DNA of 33,123 bases from Lutibacter sp. (GCF_021647475.1 NZ_JAKIUR010000035.1:1-33123); one strand, 5' to 3'; counted from the stretch's first letter, positions 15,818 through 24,027 are shown. Translations and numbers: made by a program. Notes: generated from the sequence alone by a model not told the origin.

Positions 15818-15887
15818 ATCAGAAAGAATTTGAATATTGATAGTTGCAGATACTTAATTAAGTTCCTTTAGACTTGCAATATAAATA

Positions 15888-16772
15888 TTATACAGGTGCT
15901 TTATCTTTATGTTTAAAGCGTTTGTGAGTCCAAAAATAATATTCAGGCTTATTTTGTACTTGTTTTTCAACTTTATCAATAAAAATATCAGTTAACTCAT
16001 AATTGGGATATTTTGTAGCATTAGTAGTAATTAAGCTAAAAGTAGTTTCATAATAACCACGTTTTATTTTTTTTACGTTCATGTACACAACATTCAAATC
16101 GTATTTTTTTGCTAGCATTTCTCCACCAGTATGGACAGGAACTTTAACACCAAAAAAATCTCGCCAATAATGTGTTTTATGAATTTGAGGAGATTGGTCA
16201 CTCAACAACCCATACATAGATTGAATATTATTCTTTTTATTGTATTGAATTTCTGTAATTATTTTTGATGTTTGCATTAAATGTGTACCAAACTTTTCTC
16301 GCGAGTTTATTATTTTTTTATTGAAATATTTATTGTTTACTTTGGTGTAAGCCGCATAACCTTTATAGCCAACAAAAGAATCTATACTCATAATCCACTC
16401 CCAATTTGCATAATGTGGTCCCATAAGAATAGCACTTTTGCCATCTTTATACATTTCATTTAATAATTCTACATTGGTGTATTTATAGCGTTTATAAACT
16501 TCTTCTTTAGAAACGGTAAAAGATTTAATCATTTCAATAAAAATATCTACAAAATGATGGTAAAACTTTTTTCGGATGGTAAAAATTTCTTCTTCTGGTT
16601 TATTAGGGAAAGCTAATTTTAAATTATATAAAACTACTTTTTTTCGATAACCAATTACATAATAAAGTAATACATAAATAGCATCAGAAATAATATATAA
16701 AATCCGAAATGGAAGTATTGACAATAGCCAAATTAATGGATATACTAAAATATAAACTATAAAATTCATCAT
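15888..16772 (-). CDS. Lipid A biosynthesis acyltransferase (LpxL/HtrB-type)
   Basis: The 294-residue membrane-anchored enzyme (PF03279) has an N-terminal hydrophobic anchor (about residues 4-40), followed by the active-site HxxxxE as H120 and E125 in GPHYANWEW. Also typical are NLKLAFPNK, LLSDQSP and the C-terminal YYFWTHKRFKH. It transfers an acyl chain onto a lipid A precursor at the inner face of the cytoplasmic membrane. Two ATGs occur in tandem (16772, 16769) and either may be used. GATATTTG upstream (16781-16788, minus strand) is one base off the -7 box. It lies near the OstA-like gene on the same strand, but a REP element separates them. Confidence 0.9.
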   Translation of the reverse strand: MMNFIVYILVYPLIWLLSILPFRILYIISDAIYVLLYYVIGYRKKVVLYNLKLAFPNKPEEEIFTIRKKFYHHFVDIFIEMIKSFTVSKEEVYKRYKYTNVELLNEMYKDGKSAILMGPHYANWEWIMSIDSFVGYKGYAAYTKVNNKYFNKKIINSREKFGTHLMQTSKIITEIQYNKKNNIQSMYGLLSDQSPQIHKTHYWRDFFGVKVPVHTGGEMLAKKYDLNVVYMNVKKIKRGYYETTFSLITTNATKYPNYELTDIFIDKVEKQVQNKPEYYFWTHKRFKHKDKAPV

Positions 16773-16878
16773 ATTGATTGCAAATATCGTATTAAATTTT
16801 TTTTGAACCGCTTTTAATTTGTGATTTTATTATGATCATTTTTTTATACTTTCGCTGTTGGTTTTAAAACTATAAAAT

Positions 16879-17523
16879 ATGAATACAAATATAGTGCTAA
16901 TTGTAATTATTTTAGCAAATGTAATAGTTTCCATTAAAGGCTTTAGTGATCGCTCTTTTTTTGAAAAATACAAATTTCAAATAGGACCTATTAAGAGAGG
17001 TGAAAAAATTAGGTTATTTTCTTCGGCATTTTTACATGTAGATTATATTCATTTGTTGTTGAATATGTATGTTTTGTATATTTTTGCACCAATAATAATC
17101 AATCATTTAGGAGAATTAAGATTCATAATTTTATATGTGGGAAGTTTATTTGCAGGTAATTTTTTATCATTAAAATATCATAAAGATGAAAGTTATTACA
17201 GTGCAGTTGGTGCTTCAGGTGCAGTTGCAGGTATTATTTATGCGGCAATTTTGCTATATCCAGATATGAAATTGTTTATGTTTCCATTACCTATTCCAAT
17301 TCCTGCATATATTTTTGGTATTGGTTATTTGTTGTATTCTGTTTATGGGATGAAAAAACAATTAGGAAATGTAGGTCATGCAGCCCATTTAGGAGGTTCT
17401 ATTGGTGGATACGGATTGATGTTGTTGGTATATCCACAAATTTTTGAAATAAGTAAAATAACGGTAATTTTATTAGGGATTCCTATAGTATTACTGCTTA
17501 TATTTGGAAACCGATTAAAATAA
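16879..17523 (+). CDS. Rhomboid-family intramembrane serine protease
   Basis: The 214-residue polytopic protein has the rhomboid core: HLLLNMY (H58, N62, the oxyanion side), the nucleophile S113 in VGASGAVAGI, and the catalytic histidine H170 in HAAHLGGSIGG. It has six predicted transmembrane helices and no extra domains. Rhomboids cut single-pass membrane proteins within the bilayer; the substrate here is unknown. A possible promoter, TACTTTCG, lies at about 16849. A clear bidirectional terminator follows the stop directly, so this is a single-gene unit. Confidence 0.93.
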   Translation: MNTNIVLIVIILANVIVSIKGFSDRSFFEKYKFQIGPIKRGEKIRLFSSAFLHVDYIHLLLNMYVLYIFAPIIINHLGELRFIILYVGSLFAGNFLSLKYHKDESYYSAVGASGAVAGIIYAAILLYPDMKLFMFPLPIPIPAYIFGIGYLLYSVYGMKKQLGNVGHAAHLGGSIGGYGLMLLVYPQIFEISKITVILLGIPIVLLLIFGNRLK

Positions 17524-17553
17524 AAAAAGCCAAACATTTGTTTGGCTTTTTTT
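17522..17553. terminator. Bidirectional terminator between rhomboid and tRNA-Gly
   Basis: Stem GCCAAAC/GTTTGGC (17529-17535 and 17540-17546) with loop ATTT, flanked by seven A on the left and seven T on the right. It can stop both the + strand rhomboid transcript and the - strand tRNA transcript. Confidence 0.88.
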
Positions 17554-17554
17554 G

Positions 17555-17627
17555 AGCGAGAGACCGGGCTCGAACCGGCGACAGTCAGCTTGGAAGGCTG
17601 AAGCTCTACCAACTGAGCTACTCTCGC
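17555..17627 (-). tRNA. tRNA-Gly (anticodon TCC)
   Basis: On the minus strand the 73-nt cloverleaf begins GCGAGAG and ends CTCTCGC plus discriminator T. The D-arm region is GCTCAGTTGGTAGAGC, the anticodon stem-loop is TCAGC-CTTCCAA-GCTGA giving TCC, and the T arm is GCCGG-TTCGAGC-CCGGT. CCA is not encoded. It has its own promoter and terminator. Confidence 0.95.
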
Positions 17628-17638
17628 AATTGGTGTGG

Positions 17639-17668
17639 CAAATATACAATCCTTTTATATTTTGACAA
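17639..17668 (-). promoter_or_regulatory. Promoter of tRNA-Gly
   Basis: Minus strand: TTG (17666-17668), 19 nt, then TATATTTG (17639-17646), a perfect TAnnTTTG. It ends 11 nt before the mature 5' end. This is the best-formed Bacteroidota promoter in the window. Confidence 0.75.
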
Positions 17669-17685
17669 GAGTTTTTAAAAGAAAA

Positions 17686-18111
17686 TTAAAACTTTTTTAA
17701 ATAATGAAAACCCAGCTTTTTATAACCTTCATTTTCGTAAAATTGGTGTGATTTGGTGTTTTCTATGTAGGTATTTAATTCGGTTGCTTCATAATTTATA
17801 CTTTTAGCATAATTATAAATCCACTCAAATAATTTTTTCCCTAAACCTTTGTTTCTGTACTTTTTTGAAATTACAACATGGTCGGGTTCAATAGTTTTAC
17901 CGCAATAATGTCTAGTTAAAAACCACAACCCAGCAATTCCAATTAACTCATTATTTAAAAACATACCAATACATTTGTAATGTTGTAAGGTCATTTCAAA
18001 CAAACGTTCTTTTAAAAGATTGTCTGGTGTATGTGTATTTAATTCCTTTAATAAAGGTAAAATTATTAGAATATTTTTAGGTGAAATAAACTTAATATCA
18101 ATGGTTTCCAT
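17686..18111 (-). CDS. GNAT-family N-acetyltransferase
   Basis: A 141-residue single-domain protein of the GNAT fold. The acetyl-CoA binding motif A is VVISKKYRNKGLGKKLFEWI (about residues 79-98), with the R/KxxGxG core as RNKGLG. The fold ends with HQFYENEGYKKLGFHYLKK. The enzyme would acetylate an amine on a small molecule or protein; the substrate cannot be predicted. It is preceded by NELIGIAGLW, the usual beta strand of the fold. The ATG at 18111 faces the divergent VanY-type gene with 37 nt between them. No neighbour suggests a pathway. Confidence 0.88.
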   Translation of the reverse strand: METIDIKFISPKNILIILPLLKELNTHTPDNLLKERLFEMTLQHYKCIGMFLNNELIGIAGLWFLTRHYCGKTIEPDHVVISKKYRNKGLGKKLFEWIYNYAKSINYEATELNTYIENTKSHQFYENEGYKKLGFHYLKKF

Positions 18112-18148
18112 ATTTATAGTATTTTTAGCCTATAATTTTATCAATAAT

Positions 18149-18889
18149 ATGAAATATTTTTCAGATAAATTGAGTAGTAACCTTTTTAAATTAGTACTAT
18201 TAATACTATTATTTTTATTCAATAATGGTGTAGAAGCACAACATAAATATTCAAAAAAAACATTAATAGGAAAGGGTGATTTAAAATTAGTTGGCACTAA
18301 AATTAAATTGCAAAAAGAAGTTTTTGAGCACTTTAAAAAAATGCAAAAGGAAGCTTTAAAAAGTGGTATTAAAATTCAAATAGTATCAGGTTATAGAAGC
18401 TATCAGCGACAGTTACAAATTTGGAATAATAAATATGATAAATATATTTTAGAAGGGTTTTCACCAAAAGAAACTATTTATAAAATTATTGAATACACTA
18501 CTATTCCAGGTACTTCACGACATCATTGGGGAACCGAAATTGATATTATAGATGCAAATGTAAAAATGCCAGCTAATTTATTATCAGCAACTAATTATAA
18601 TAAAAAAGGTATTTATAATAATTTAAAAAAATGGATGGATGTTAATTCTGAAAAATTTGGATTTTATTTGGTGTATAATAACAATTCAAGTAGAAAAGGT
18701 TTTAAGTATGAGCCCTGGCATTATAGTTATAAAAAACTATCTAAACCCATGTTAAAGCAGTTTTTAAAATTAAACATACTACAATCCGTTAGAAATCTCA
18801 ATTTAAAAGGAAGCCTATTTTTTAGTAACAAATTTGTTGATAATTATGTGAATAAAAACATGCTAGATATCAATTTTATATTAAAATAA
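18149..18889 (+). CDS. VanY-type D-alanyl-D-alanine carboxypeptidase (M15)
   Basis: A 246-residue exported zinc peptidase. Signal sequence about 1-30 (FKLVLLILLFLF, cut near VEAQ). Peptidase M15B core: VSGYRSYQRQ, SRHHWGTEID with zinc ligands H125 and D132, and EPWHYSY with E188 and H191. These match SxHxxGxAxD and ExxH of VanY/DacB-like enzymes that trim D-Ala from peptidoglycan stems. The reading frame is open upstream to 18020, across the start of the opposing GNAT gene. The ATG at 18149 gives a proper signal peptide and is chosen. No Van resistance genes are nearby, so wall maintenance is the simpler role. Confidence 0.9.
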   Translation: MKYFSDKLSSNLFKLVLLILLFLFNNGVEAQHKYSKKTLIGKGDLKLVGTKIKLQKEVFEHFKKMQKEALKSGIKIQIVSGYRSYQRQLQIWNNKYDKYILEGFSPKETIYKIIEYTTIPGTSRHHWGTEIDIIDANVKMPANLLSATNYNKKGIYNNLKKWMDVNSEKFGFYLVYNNNSSRKGFKYEPWHYSYKKLSKPMLKQFLKLNILQSVRNLNLKGSLFFSNKFVDNYVNKNMLDINFILK

Positions 18890-18924
18890 TAGTTCTTATT
18901 ATTTTTTATTTCAAAAATAAATGG

Positions 18925-18932
18925 TAAATTTG
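18925..18932 (+). promoter_or_regulatory. -7 promoter box of the histidine kinase gene
   Basis: TAAATTTG is a perfect TAnnTTTG. It would give a leader of about 60 nt before the ATG at 18999. The leader holds the hairpin AAAATGAA/TTCATTTT (18961-18980) and a 12-codon open frame. Confidence 0.45.
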
Positions 18933-18963
18933 ATGTAATAAACGGTTAAAAACTAGCAATAAA

Positions 18964-19002
18964 ATGAATTCTTTCATTTTAAGATTTTCAAAAAAGTCAT
19001 GA
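18964..19002 (+). CDS. Possible 12-codon leader ORF overlapping the kinase start
   Basis: ATG 18964 opens MNSFILRFSKKS and stops at TGA 19000-19002, which overlaps the kinase ATG (18999-19001) as ATGA. The ATG sits inside a small hairpin. In DNA this AT-rich such an ORF could arise by chance. Translation is not shown. Confidence 0.25.
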   Translation: MNSFILRFSKKS

Positions 19003-21056
19003 AAAAAAACATAGTACTTATAATTATTATAAGTTTTTATTTAATGCTTAATGGTCAAAACATAAAAAAAATTGATTCATTAAAATTTAATTATAATCTT
19101 CAAAAAAATGATACTCTAAAAATTAATTTAGCTAATAAAATAGGTGAACTCTATTTATACAACAATAAAGATAGTGCCTTATTTTATTATCAGAAGGCTT
19201 TAAGTTTTTCTAAAAAAATAAATAATAAAAATAAGGAGGCTATTTCTTTGTTTAACATTGCTTTTCTACAATTGAGAGAAAAGCAATATGGAAATTCTAT
19301 TAAAAATTTCGATTTATCAAAAGTAATTTTTGAAAAGCAACAAAATAAATTAATGAGTGCAAAAGTGTATAATAATTTAGGCTTTTGTTATTCTAATTTA
19401 TATGCAGAAGATAAAGCCTTTGAGTACTTAATAAAATCATTAAAATTCTTTAATAAATTAAATAATAAAAATGGTATTTATTTGAATTACAGCGATATAG
19501 GAGCTTTATTTTACAATCAAAAAAATTATAATTTTGCAAAAAAGTATTATACGAATGCTTTGAATTTAAGTATTGAACTTAAAGATTCTTCAAAAATGGC
19601 AGCTAGTTATTTAAATCTTGGTAATGCTATTTCTGATGCTGGAAATATTAAAAAAGGATTAGAATATTATGAAAAATCGTTGATAATTTCAATTGCTATG
19701 AATGATCAAAATAGTATTGCTACTAACTATAATAATATTGCAGATTCTTATAAAGTGCTTAAAAATTATAAAAAGTCAAATAGCTTATTTAATAAAGCTT
19801 TGGCCATAGCAAATAATAATAATAATAATAATAATTCAGAGTTAATAGCTATAATTTATTTAAATAAATCTGAATTAGCTCATATCTTTAAATTAGAATC
19901 TTCTGCAATTTTTTATGCAAAAAAAAGCCAAAAATATGTTCATAATAATTTATTTGTTAGGTTAGACAATTTTAAACTTTTGTCTGATTCATACAAAAGT
20001 TTAGGAAATATATCAAAATCATATAATTATCTTACAAAGTACACTAATTTAAAGGACAGTTTAAATGAAATTAATCAACAAAAGATAATAAAATTATTTA
20101 AAACATTAAATCAATTAGAAGAGAGTAATTCTAAGGTTGATAAATTAGCAATTGAAAATAAAAAAGTAAAAATAAAAAATAAAAATGAAAAGAAATTTAT
20201 TTATGGACTTATAATTACCCTTACTGTTTTTGCAATATTAGTATTTATAATTAATATTCAATACACAAAAAAACAAGAAGCATTTAATTTATTAGAATAT
20301 CAAAATTTCAAAATAAATAACATGCATGATAAAATTGAAAAGCAAAAAAATGATTTAGAAAAAGTAAATAAAGCAAAAGATAAACTATTCTCTATTATTG
20401 GTCATGATTTAAGAAATCCTTTTAATTCTATTAAAGGATTTACGGATTTATTGTTAGAGAATAATACTATTTATACAGAAGATAAAAAGAGAAATTTTCT
20501 TAATATTATAGCAAGTTCAACTGTAAAAGCCACAGAATTATTAAATAACTTATTAATGTGGGCAAATTCACAATCAGGTAAAATTGAATTTTATCCTGAA
20601 AAAATTGATTTAAACAACCAAATATTAGATGTAAATTCCTTATTAAAAGCACAAGCTTTAGCTAAAAATATTAAAATTAAAACAAGTTTAACACCTTATG
20701 TTTTTGTTTATGCTGATAAAAACATGGTAAATACTATACTTAGAAATTTAATTTCAAACGCTATTAAATTTACAAATGAAAAAGGTTTAATAGAAGTAAT
20801 AAGTAAAGACAATAAAAATGAAATTGAAGTGGTAATTAAAGATAATGGCATGGGCGTTTCAAAAGAAGATTTAAAAAATCTTTTTAGCTTAGATGCTACA
20901 AAAACTACTAACGGAACTGCCAATGAACAAGGCTCTGGTTTAGGATTGTTGTTGGTTAAAGAATTTGTTGAAAAAAACAATGGGAAAATAACGGTTACAA
21001 GCGAGCTAAATAAAGGAAGTATCTTTAAATTTACTTTACCTAAATGGCAAAGATAA
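18999..21056 (+). CDS. Tetratricopeptide-repeat sensor histidine kinase
   Basis: The 685-residue protein has a signal sequence (about 1-19) and an extracytoplasmic array of TPR repeats over about residues 30-350 (for example YYQKALSFSKKINNKNKEAI and ASYLNLGNAISDAGNIKKGL). A transmembrane helix (about 401-421) and a coiled coil follow. The kinase core has the phosphoacceptor H469 in IGHDLRNPFNSIK, the N box NLISNAIKFTN, and the ATP-lid glycines DNGMGVS and GSGLGLLLVKEF. No receiver domain is fused and no response regulator gene is adjacent, so its partner is elsewhere. An in-frame run of eight AAT codons interrupts the TPR region. A MITE-like element starts right after the stop. Confidence 0.93.
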   Translation: MKKNIVLIIIISFYLMLNGQNIKKIDSLKFNYNLQKNDTLKINLANKIGELYLYNNKDSALFYYQKALSFSKKINNKNKEAISLFNIAFLQLREKQYGNSIKNFDLSKVIFEKQQNKLMSAKVYNNLGFCYSNLYAEDKAFEYLIKSLKFFNKLNNKNGIYLNYSDIGALFYNQKNYNFAKKYYTNALNLSIELKDSSKMAASYLNLGNAISDAGNIKKGLEYYEKSLIISIAMNDQNSIATNYNNIADSYKVLKNYKKSNSLFNKALAIANNNNNNNNSELIAIIYLNKSELAHIFKLESSAIFYAKKSQKYVHNNLFVRLDNFKLLSDSYKSLGNISKSYNYLTKYTNLKDSLNEINQQKIIKLFKTLNQLEESNSKVDKLAIENKKVKIKNKNEKKFIYGLIITLTVFAILVFIINIQYTKKQEAFNLLEYQNFKINNMHDKIEKQKNDLEKVNKAKDKLFSIIGHDLRNPFNSIKGFTDLLLENNTIYTEDKKRNFLNIIASSTVKATELLNNLLMWANSQSGKIEFYPEKIDLNNQILDVNSLLKAQALAKNIKIKTSLTPYVFVYADKNMVNTILRNLISNAIKFTNEKGLIEVISKDNKNEIEVVIKDNGMGVSKEDLKNLFSLDATKTTNGTANEQGSGLGLLLVKEFVEKNNGKITVTSELNKGSIFKFTLPKWQR
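19812..19835 (+). repeat. (AAT)8 microsatellite inside the kinase gene
   Basis: Eight exact AAT units in frame encode eight consecutive Asn residues between two TPR helices (AIA-N8-SELIA). Unit gain or loss would keep the frame and lengthen or shorten a loop. Confidence 0.9.
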
Positions 21057-21060
21057 TAGC

Positions 21061-21242
21061 TTATTAACCTGAGTTCGATATAAGGATTTAGTTGTTAAAA
21101 ACGCTATTCTTGATACAATTTTCTATTGAAAATTACTCAAATTGACGTGTTTTGTTTGCAAATTACGTCAGATTGAGTGAAATTCTGAAAGAATTTTGTA
21201 TCGAAATCAAGTAATTTGCTTACATCGAACTCAGGTTATTAA
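21061..21242. mobile_element. 182-bp MITE-like element
   Basis: Terminal inverted repeats of 23 bp (21061-21083 and 21220-21242; core AACCTGAGTTCGAT) match at 21 of 23 positions. Inside lies a REP unit GTCAGATTGAGTGAAATTC, short stem, GAATTTTGTATCGAAA (about 21167-21205), the same REP core as at 12628-12676. It sits between the convergent kinase and DUF1003 genes and has no reading frame of its own. As RNA it could fold into one long hairpin and might terminate both genes. Confidence 0.75.
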
Positions 21243-21258
21243 ACTTGTAGCATTGTAA

Positions 21259-21972
21259 TTAGCTAGTTTTATTTTTAATTATTTTGTTTACAATATCTTC
21301 CAAATAATCAAGTTGTAACGCTTGTATTTCCATAAACTTTTTATTTTGGTGCATTATTAAATGATCAATTTTTTCATGAAGTAATTGAATTTCTAATTCA
21401 GATTTCAAATTTACCTTGAAATCATGTTCTCCTCTAATCCTGTCTTTTTGTTCTTGTCTGTTTTGACTCATCATAATAATAGGAGCTTGAATAGCTGCCA
21501 ACGAAGATAGAATTAGGTTTAATAGAATAAATGGATACGGGTCAAATGGTTTGCTAGATAAAACCCAGACATTAATACCCATCCAAAAAATTAAAAATAA
21601 AAAGAAAGATATAATAAAAGTCCAGCTTCCTCCAAAATCGGCAACTTTATCTGCAATTTTTTGTGCTATAGTTAAAGTATCATCAATTTCAGGTTCAATA
21701 TTTTCACTAAGAATTTTATTACTGCTAACTTTTTCAATTATTTCATTTTCTAAAGTGCCTAAATCTTTGGATTCTTTTTTTAATAATTTTTCCAAATATT
21801 TTTTTCGATAAATATTCAAATTATCAATAGAGATAAAATTATTAATAGAAAATTCAGGATAATCTTTTTTAATAAGTTTTAATAATTGAGATCTAATAAA
21901 ACTTCCTTTTATAAGATTTTCTAAAGGATAATCTTTTTTATCTATGTAACATTTTTCTGTTTTTGTATCCAT
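21259..21972 (-). CDS. DUF1003 membrane protein
   Basis: The 237-residue protein has a polar N-terminal part (about 1-100) and two transmembrane helices (about 117-137 and 146-167), with the DUF1003 (PF06210) hallmarks ADFGGSWTFIISFF, NVWVL, DPYPFILLNLILSSLAAIQAP and SQNRQEQKDRIRGEHDF. A coiled-coil C-terminus follows (EIQLLHEKIDHLIMHQNKK). The function is unknown; the family is widespread and sometimes annotated as cyclic-nucleotide-binding by transfer, without support here. The ATG at 21972 is clear. The ClC antiporter gene lies upstream on the same strand after an 83-nt gap, so cotranscription is possible. Confidence 0.9.
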   Translation of the reverse strand: MDTKTEKCYIDKKDYPLENLIKGSFIRSQLLKLIKKDYPEFSINNFISIDNLNIYRKKYLEKLLKKESKDLGTLENEIIEKVSSNKILSENIEPEIDDTLTIAQKIADKVADFGGSWTFIISFFLFLIFWMGINVWVLSSKPFDPYPFILLNLILSSLAAIQAPIIMMSQNRQEQKDRIRGEHDFKVNLKSELEIQLLHEKIDHLIMHQNKKFMEIQALQLDYLEDIVNKIIKNKTS

Positions 21973-22055
21973 CTTTTTATTGTTTTTTTTAGATTGATAA
22001 ACGTAAAGATTAATTTACATGGTAACCCTTAAAAAGATTGAAATCATTTTATTAC

Positions 22056-23357
22056 TTATTTTGGATTAGCCAATGTTCGTTTTAATAAAGTAGTATAAAT
22101 TGGTTGATTACCAAGTAACGCTGTAAATACTGATGCTGTTACGGTGGTAATAATTAAAGGTAAAATTAATTCAAAATTCGAGGTCATTTCAACGGCAAGC
22201 ATTAAACCTGTTAGTGGAGCTCTTACCGTTGCTGCAAATATACCTGCCATTCCTGCAACAGCAAAAATTCCTGGATGTAAAACTAGAGTTGGAAAATAAT
22301 GTTGCATAGCACTTCCAAATAGCATGCCTAAAATTATTCCCAGAACAAGCATAGGTGCAAAAATACCACCAGGAGTACCAGTACCATAGCTAAAAGCGGA
22401 TAATAACATTCTAATAACAAATAGAATTATTAAAGCGTAAAATGTAAACGATTGGTCAAGTACCTTAGTAAAGGTGCTATAACCTCCTCCTATCATATCT
22501 GGGAAAAATATTCCAATAAAAACGATTACTATTCCAATTGTACTTCCTAAAATAATTATTGGAATTTTAGATAGCTTTTTAAAAAAATCTAATGCTACTA
22601 TTAATAATTTATTATATACAAAACCTACTATGCTGAATAATAAACCCAAAATAATGAACATCCATAAGCTTGATAAATTGGGACTTGGGAACACGGTCAT
22701 TTGTATTACCGGACTATCATTAACCAAAGCTTTAACCACAAAATCAGCTGTACCAGATGCAACTATAATTGCTGATACTGAATAAAAATTGAATTTAAAA
22801 TGCTCGTGCATTTCTTCAATAACAAATATAATACCTGCAAAAGGAGCATTAAAAGCACTTGCAAGACCTGCTGCAGCACCAGCTGAAATTAATGAGTTGT
22901 TTACATTATCAGGCTCTCGAAAAACATCTTTTATCATTTTACCAATATTTCCACCAAGTTGAATGGTAGGACCTTCACGACCTAATAATAAACCACTTCC
23001 CAGTGAAAATAGAGAAGCAAAAAATTTTACAGGCAATACTTGTTTCCATCGTATAGGTCTAACTCCATCTAAAGTACCTTCAATTTCTTGAACGCCACTA
23101 CCAGAGGTTTCAGGAGCATATTTTCTAACTAAAAATAATGAAATGCTAATACCAATAATAGCAAATAAAACTGGCCAAATCCAACTAATAATTCCTGATT
23201 TTCCAGCATCTTCATATAAGTGATCTCTAAAAGTTTCAATATAGCTTAGTACAATTCTAAAAGCAGAACTTATAATTCCAACTACAAGTCCTACTATTAA
23301 AGCCAAATAAATTAGTTTGAAATTTTTGGTATCAAAATCAATAAATCTATTGTTCAA
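22056..23357 (-). CDS. clcA: ClC-family H+/Cl- exchange transporter
   Basis: The 433-residue polytopic protein carries the ClC selectivity motifs GSGVQ (86-90, usually GSGIP), GREGP (126-130, gating glutamate E128) and GGIFAP (330-335). The internal proton glutamate is present in FVIEEMHEHF (E181/E182), so an exchanger rather than a passive channel is expected. There is no cytoplasmic CBS pair. The start is TTG at 23357 (MNNRFIDFD); no ATG fits, and a perfect -7 box lies 22 nt upstream, so the rare start is likely. In GSGVQ the Ile-Pro of the motif is changed, which could affect anion preference. Confidence 0.92.
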   Translation of the reverse strand: MNNRFIDFDTKNFKLIYLALIVGLVVGIISSAFRIVLSYIETFRDHLYEDAGKSGIISWIWPVLFAIIGISISLFLVRKYAPETSGSGVQEIEGTLDGVRPIRWKQVLPVKFFASLFSLGSGLLLGREGPTIQLGGNIGKMIKDVFREPDNVNNSLISAGAAAGLASAFNAPFAGIIFVIEEMHEHFKFNFYSVSAIIVASGTADFVVKALVNDSPVIQMTVFPSPNLSSLWMFIILGLLFSIVGFVYNKLLIVALDFFKKLSKIPIIILGSTIGIVIVFIGIFFPDMIGGGYSTFTKVLDQSFTFYALIILFVIRMLLSAFSYGTGTPGGIFAPMLVLGIILGMLFGSAMQHYFPTLVLHPGIFAVAGMAGIFAATVRAPLTGLMLAVEMTSNFELILPLIITTVTASVFTALLGNQPIYTTLLKRTLANPK

Positions 23358-23379
23358 TTTTTAAGTTTTTATAATAAAT

Positions 23380-23387
23380 CAAATGTA
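23380..23387 (-). promoter_or_regulatory. -7 promoter box of clcA
   Basis: The minus strand reads TACATTTG, a perfect TAnnTTTG, 22 nt before the TTG at 23357. The -33 element is not clear. Confidence 0.5.
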
Positions 23388-23446
23388 ATATATTTATTCT
23401 AATTTTATAAGCGTTTAAGATTTCTAATTTTTATGAATTGGTGAGG

Positions 23447-23836
23447 CTATTTTTTTCCATTAAAATTAGAAGGATATAAATCAATACCGTTTTTTTCTGC
23501 AATTTTGAGTAAAAATGGAATTAATATAGAAGCTCCTGGAATTATCATAAAAGGAACACCAACTCCAATAATTTTAAACATATCAGCAACCTTTGTTTTA
23601 AGTTGTTTTTCTTCAGCTTTAGTAATTTTTTGTTCAAGTATAAATTTATAAATTATGCGAGAAGTTTCTCTTGAATCTGTTGCTTCATTTTTTAAACCAT
23701 CAAAAAAATCAATTAAAACTTTAGTAACTTTCTTCTTGTTTTTAATGATAATTTGAGAAAATTCTTTTTTATTATCCGCCTCAAAAACAGACAGGTCTAT
23801 TATTAATTTATTTTTATTTTCTTCTTTTTGAGACAC
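23447..23836 (-). CDS. Small LETM1-like protein
   Basis: The 129-residue protein has a charged N-terminal half (Lys/Glu-rich helices) and a C-terminal hydrophobic segment, FKIIGVGVPFMIIPGASILIPFLLKIAEK, ending GIDLYPSNF. That Pro-rich membrane stretch and the LYPSNF-type end resemble the core of LETM1-domain proteins, but the protein is far shorter than the family norm. The start is GTG at 23836, two codons after an in-frame TAA, so no longer form exists. It lies upstream of clcA on the same strand, with 89 nt between; a shared role in ion balance is possible but unproven. Confidence 0.65.
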   Translation of the reverse strand: MSQKEENKNKLIIDLSVFEADNKKEFSQIIIKNKKKVTKVLIDFFDGLKNEATDSRETSRIIYKFILEQKITKAEEKQLKTKVADMFKIIGVGVPFMIIPGASILIPFLLKIAEKNGIDLYPSNFNGKK

Positions 23837-23844
23837 TTTTTAAA

Positions 23845-23949
23845 GTTTTTAATCAATAGAATTCCCCGATACTCTGCGTTGGGTGTAGCGTAAAGATATG
23901 TATTTTTTGGGTTTATGAGTGAGCATATTTTAAAGAGTCATACTAAAAG
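23845..23949 (+). repeat. Solo left end of the IS200-type element, inverted
   Basis: This stretch aligns at about 80% with the reverse complement of 24648-24750, the left end of IS copy 2. It begins GTTTTTAATC, then TAGAATTCCCC, a decayed hairpin, GTAAAGATATG and the first codons of tnpA. It therefore faces the intact element as an inverted repeat. Confidence 0.8.
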
Positions 23950-23968
23950 TACTCGTTGTGCATTTTAA
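23915..23968 (+). pseudogene. Truncated tnpA start (12 codons) fused to a repeat
   Basis: MSEHILKSHTKS matches residues 1-12 of the intact transposase (MSEHIHKSHNKS). The frame then runs into the unrelated repeat unit as TRCAF and stops at 23966. It is a remnant and not functional. Confidence 0.75.
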
Positions 23969-24007
23969 TTCTTTGAACATGCTACTATACTATTACATCA
24001 GTTCGAG
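23951..24007 (+). repeat. Dispersed IS200-end repeat unit
   Basis: ACTCGTTGTGCATTTTAATT, CTTTGAACAT, an extra GCTACTAT, then ACTATTACATCAGTTCGAG. It is the reverse complement of 12751-12800 except for the 8-nt insertion. Confidence 0.8.
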
Positions 24008-24027
24008 TGAATTTTATCAAAAAACAC

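Noticed and set aside
15677..15871. 64-codon open frame containing RHAELVSASH and LKQVQGDG
   Set aside because: It runs through the REP palindrome; such peptides are a well-known artefact of this repeat in Bacteroidota and there is no independent coding signal.
18020..18148. N-terminal extension of the VanY-type peptidase to 18020
   Set aside because: It overlaps the GNAT start on the other strand and would bury the signal peptide; ATG 18149 fits better.
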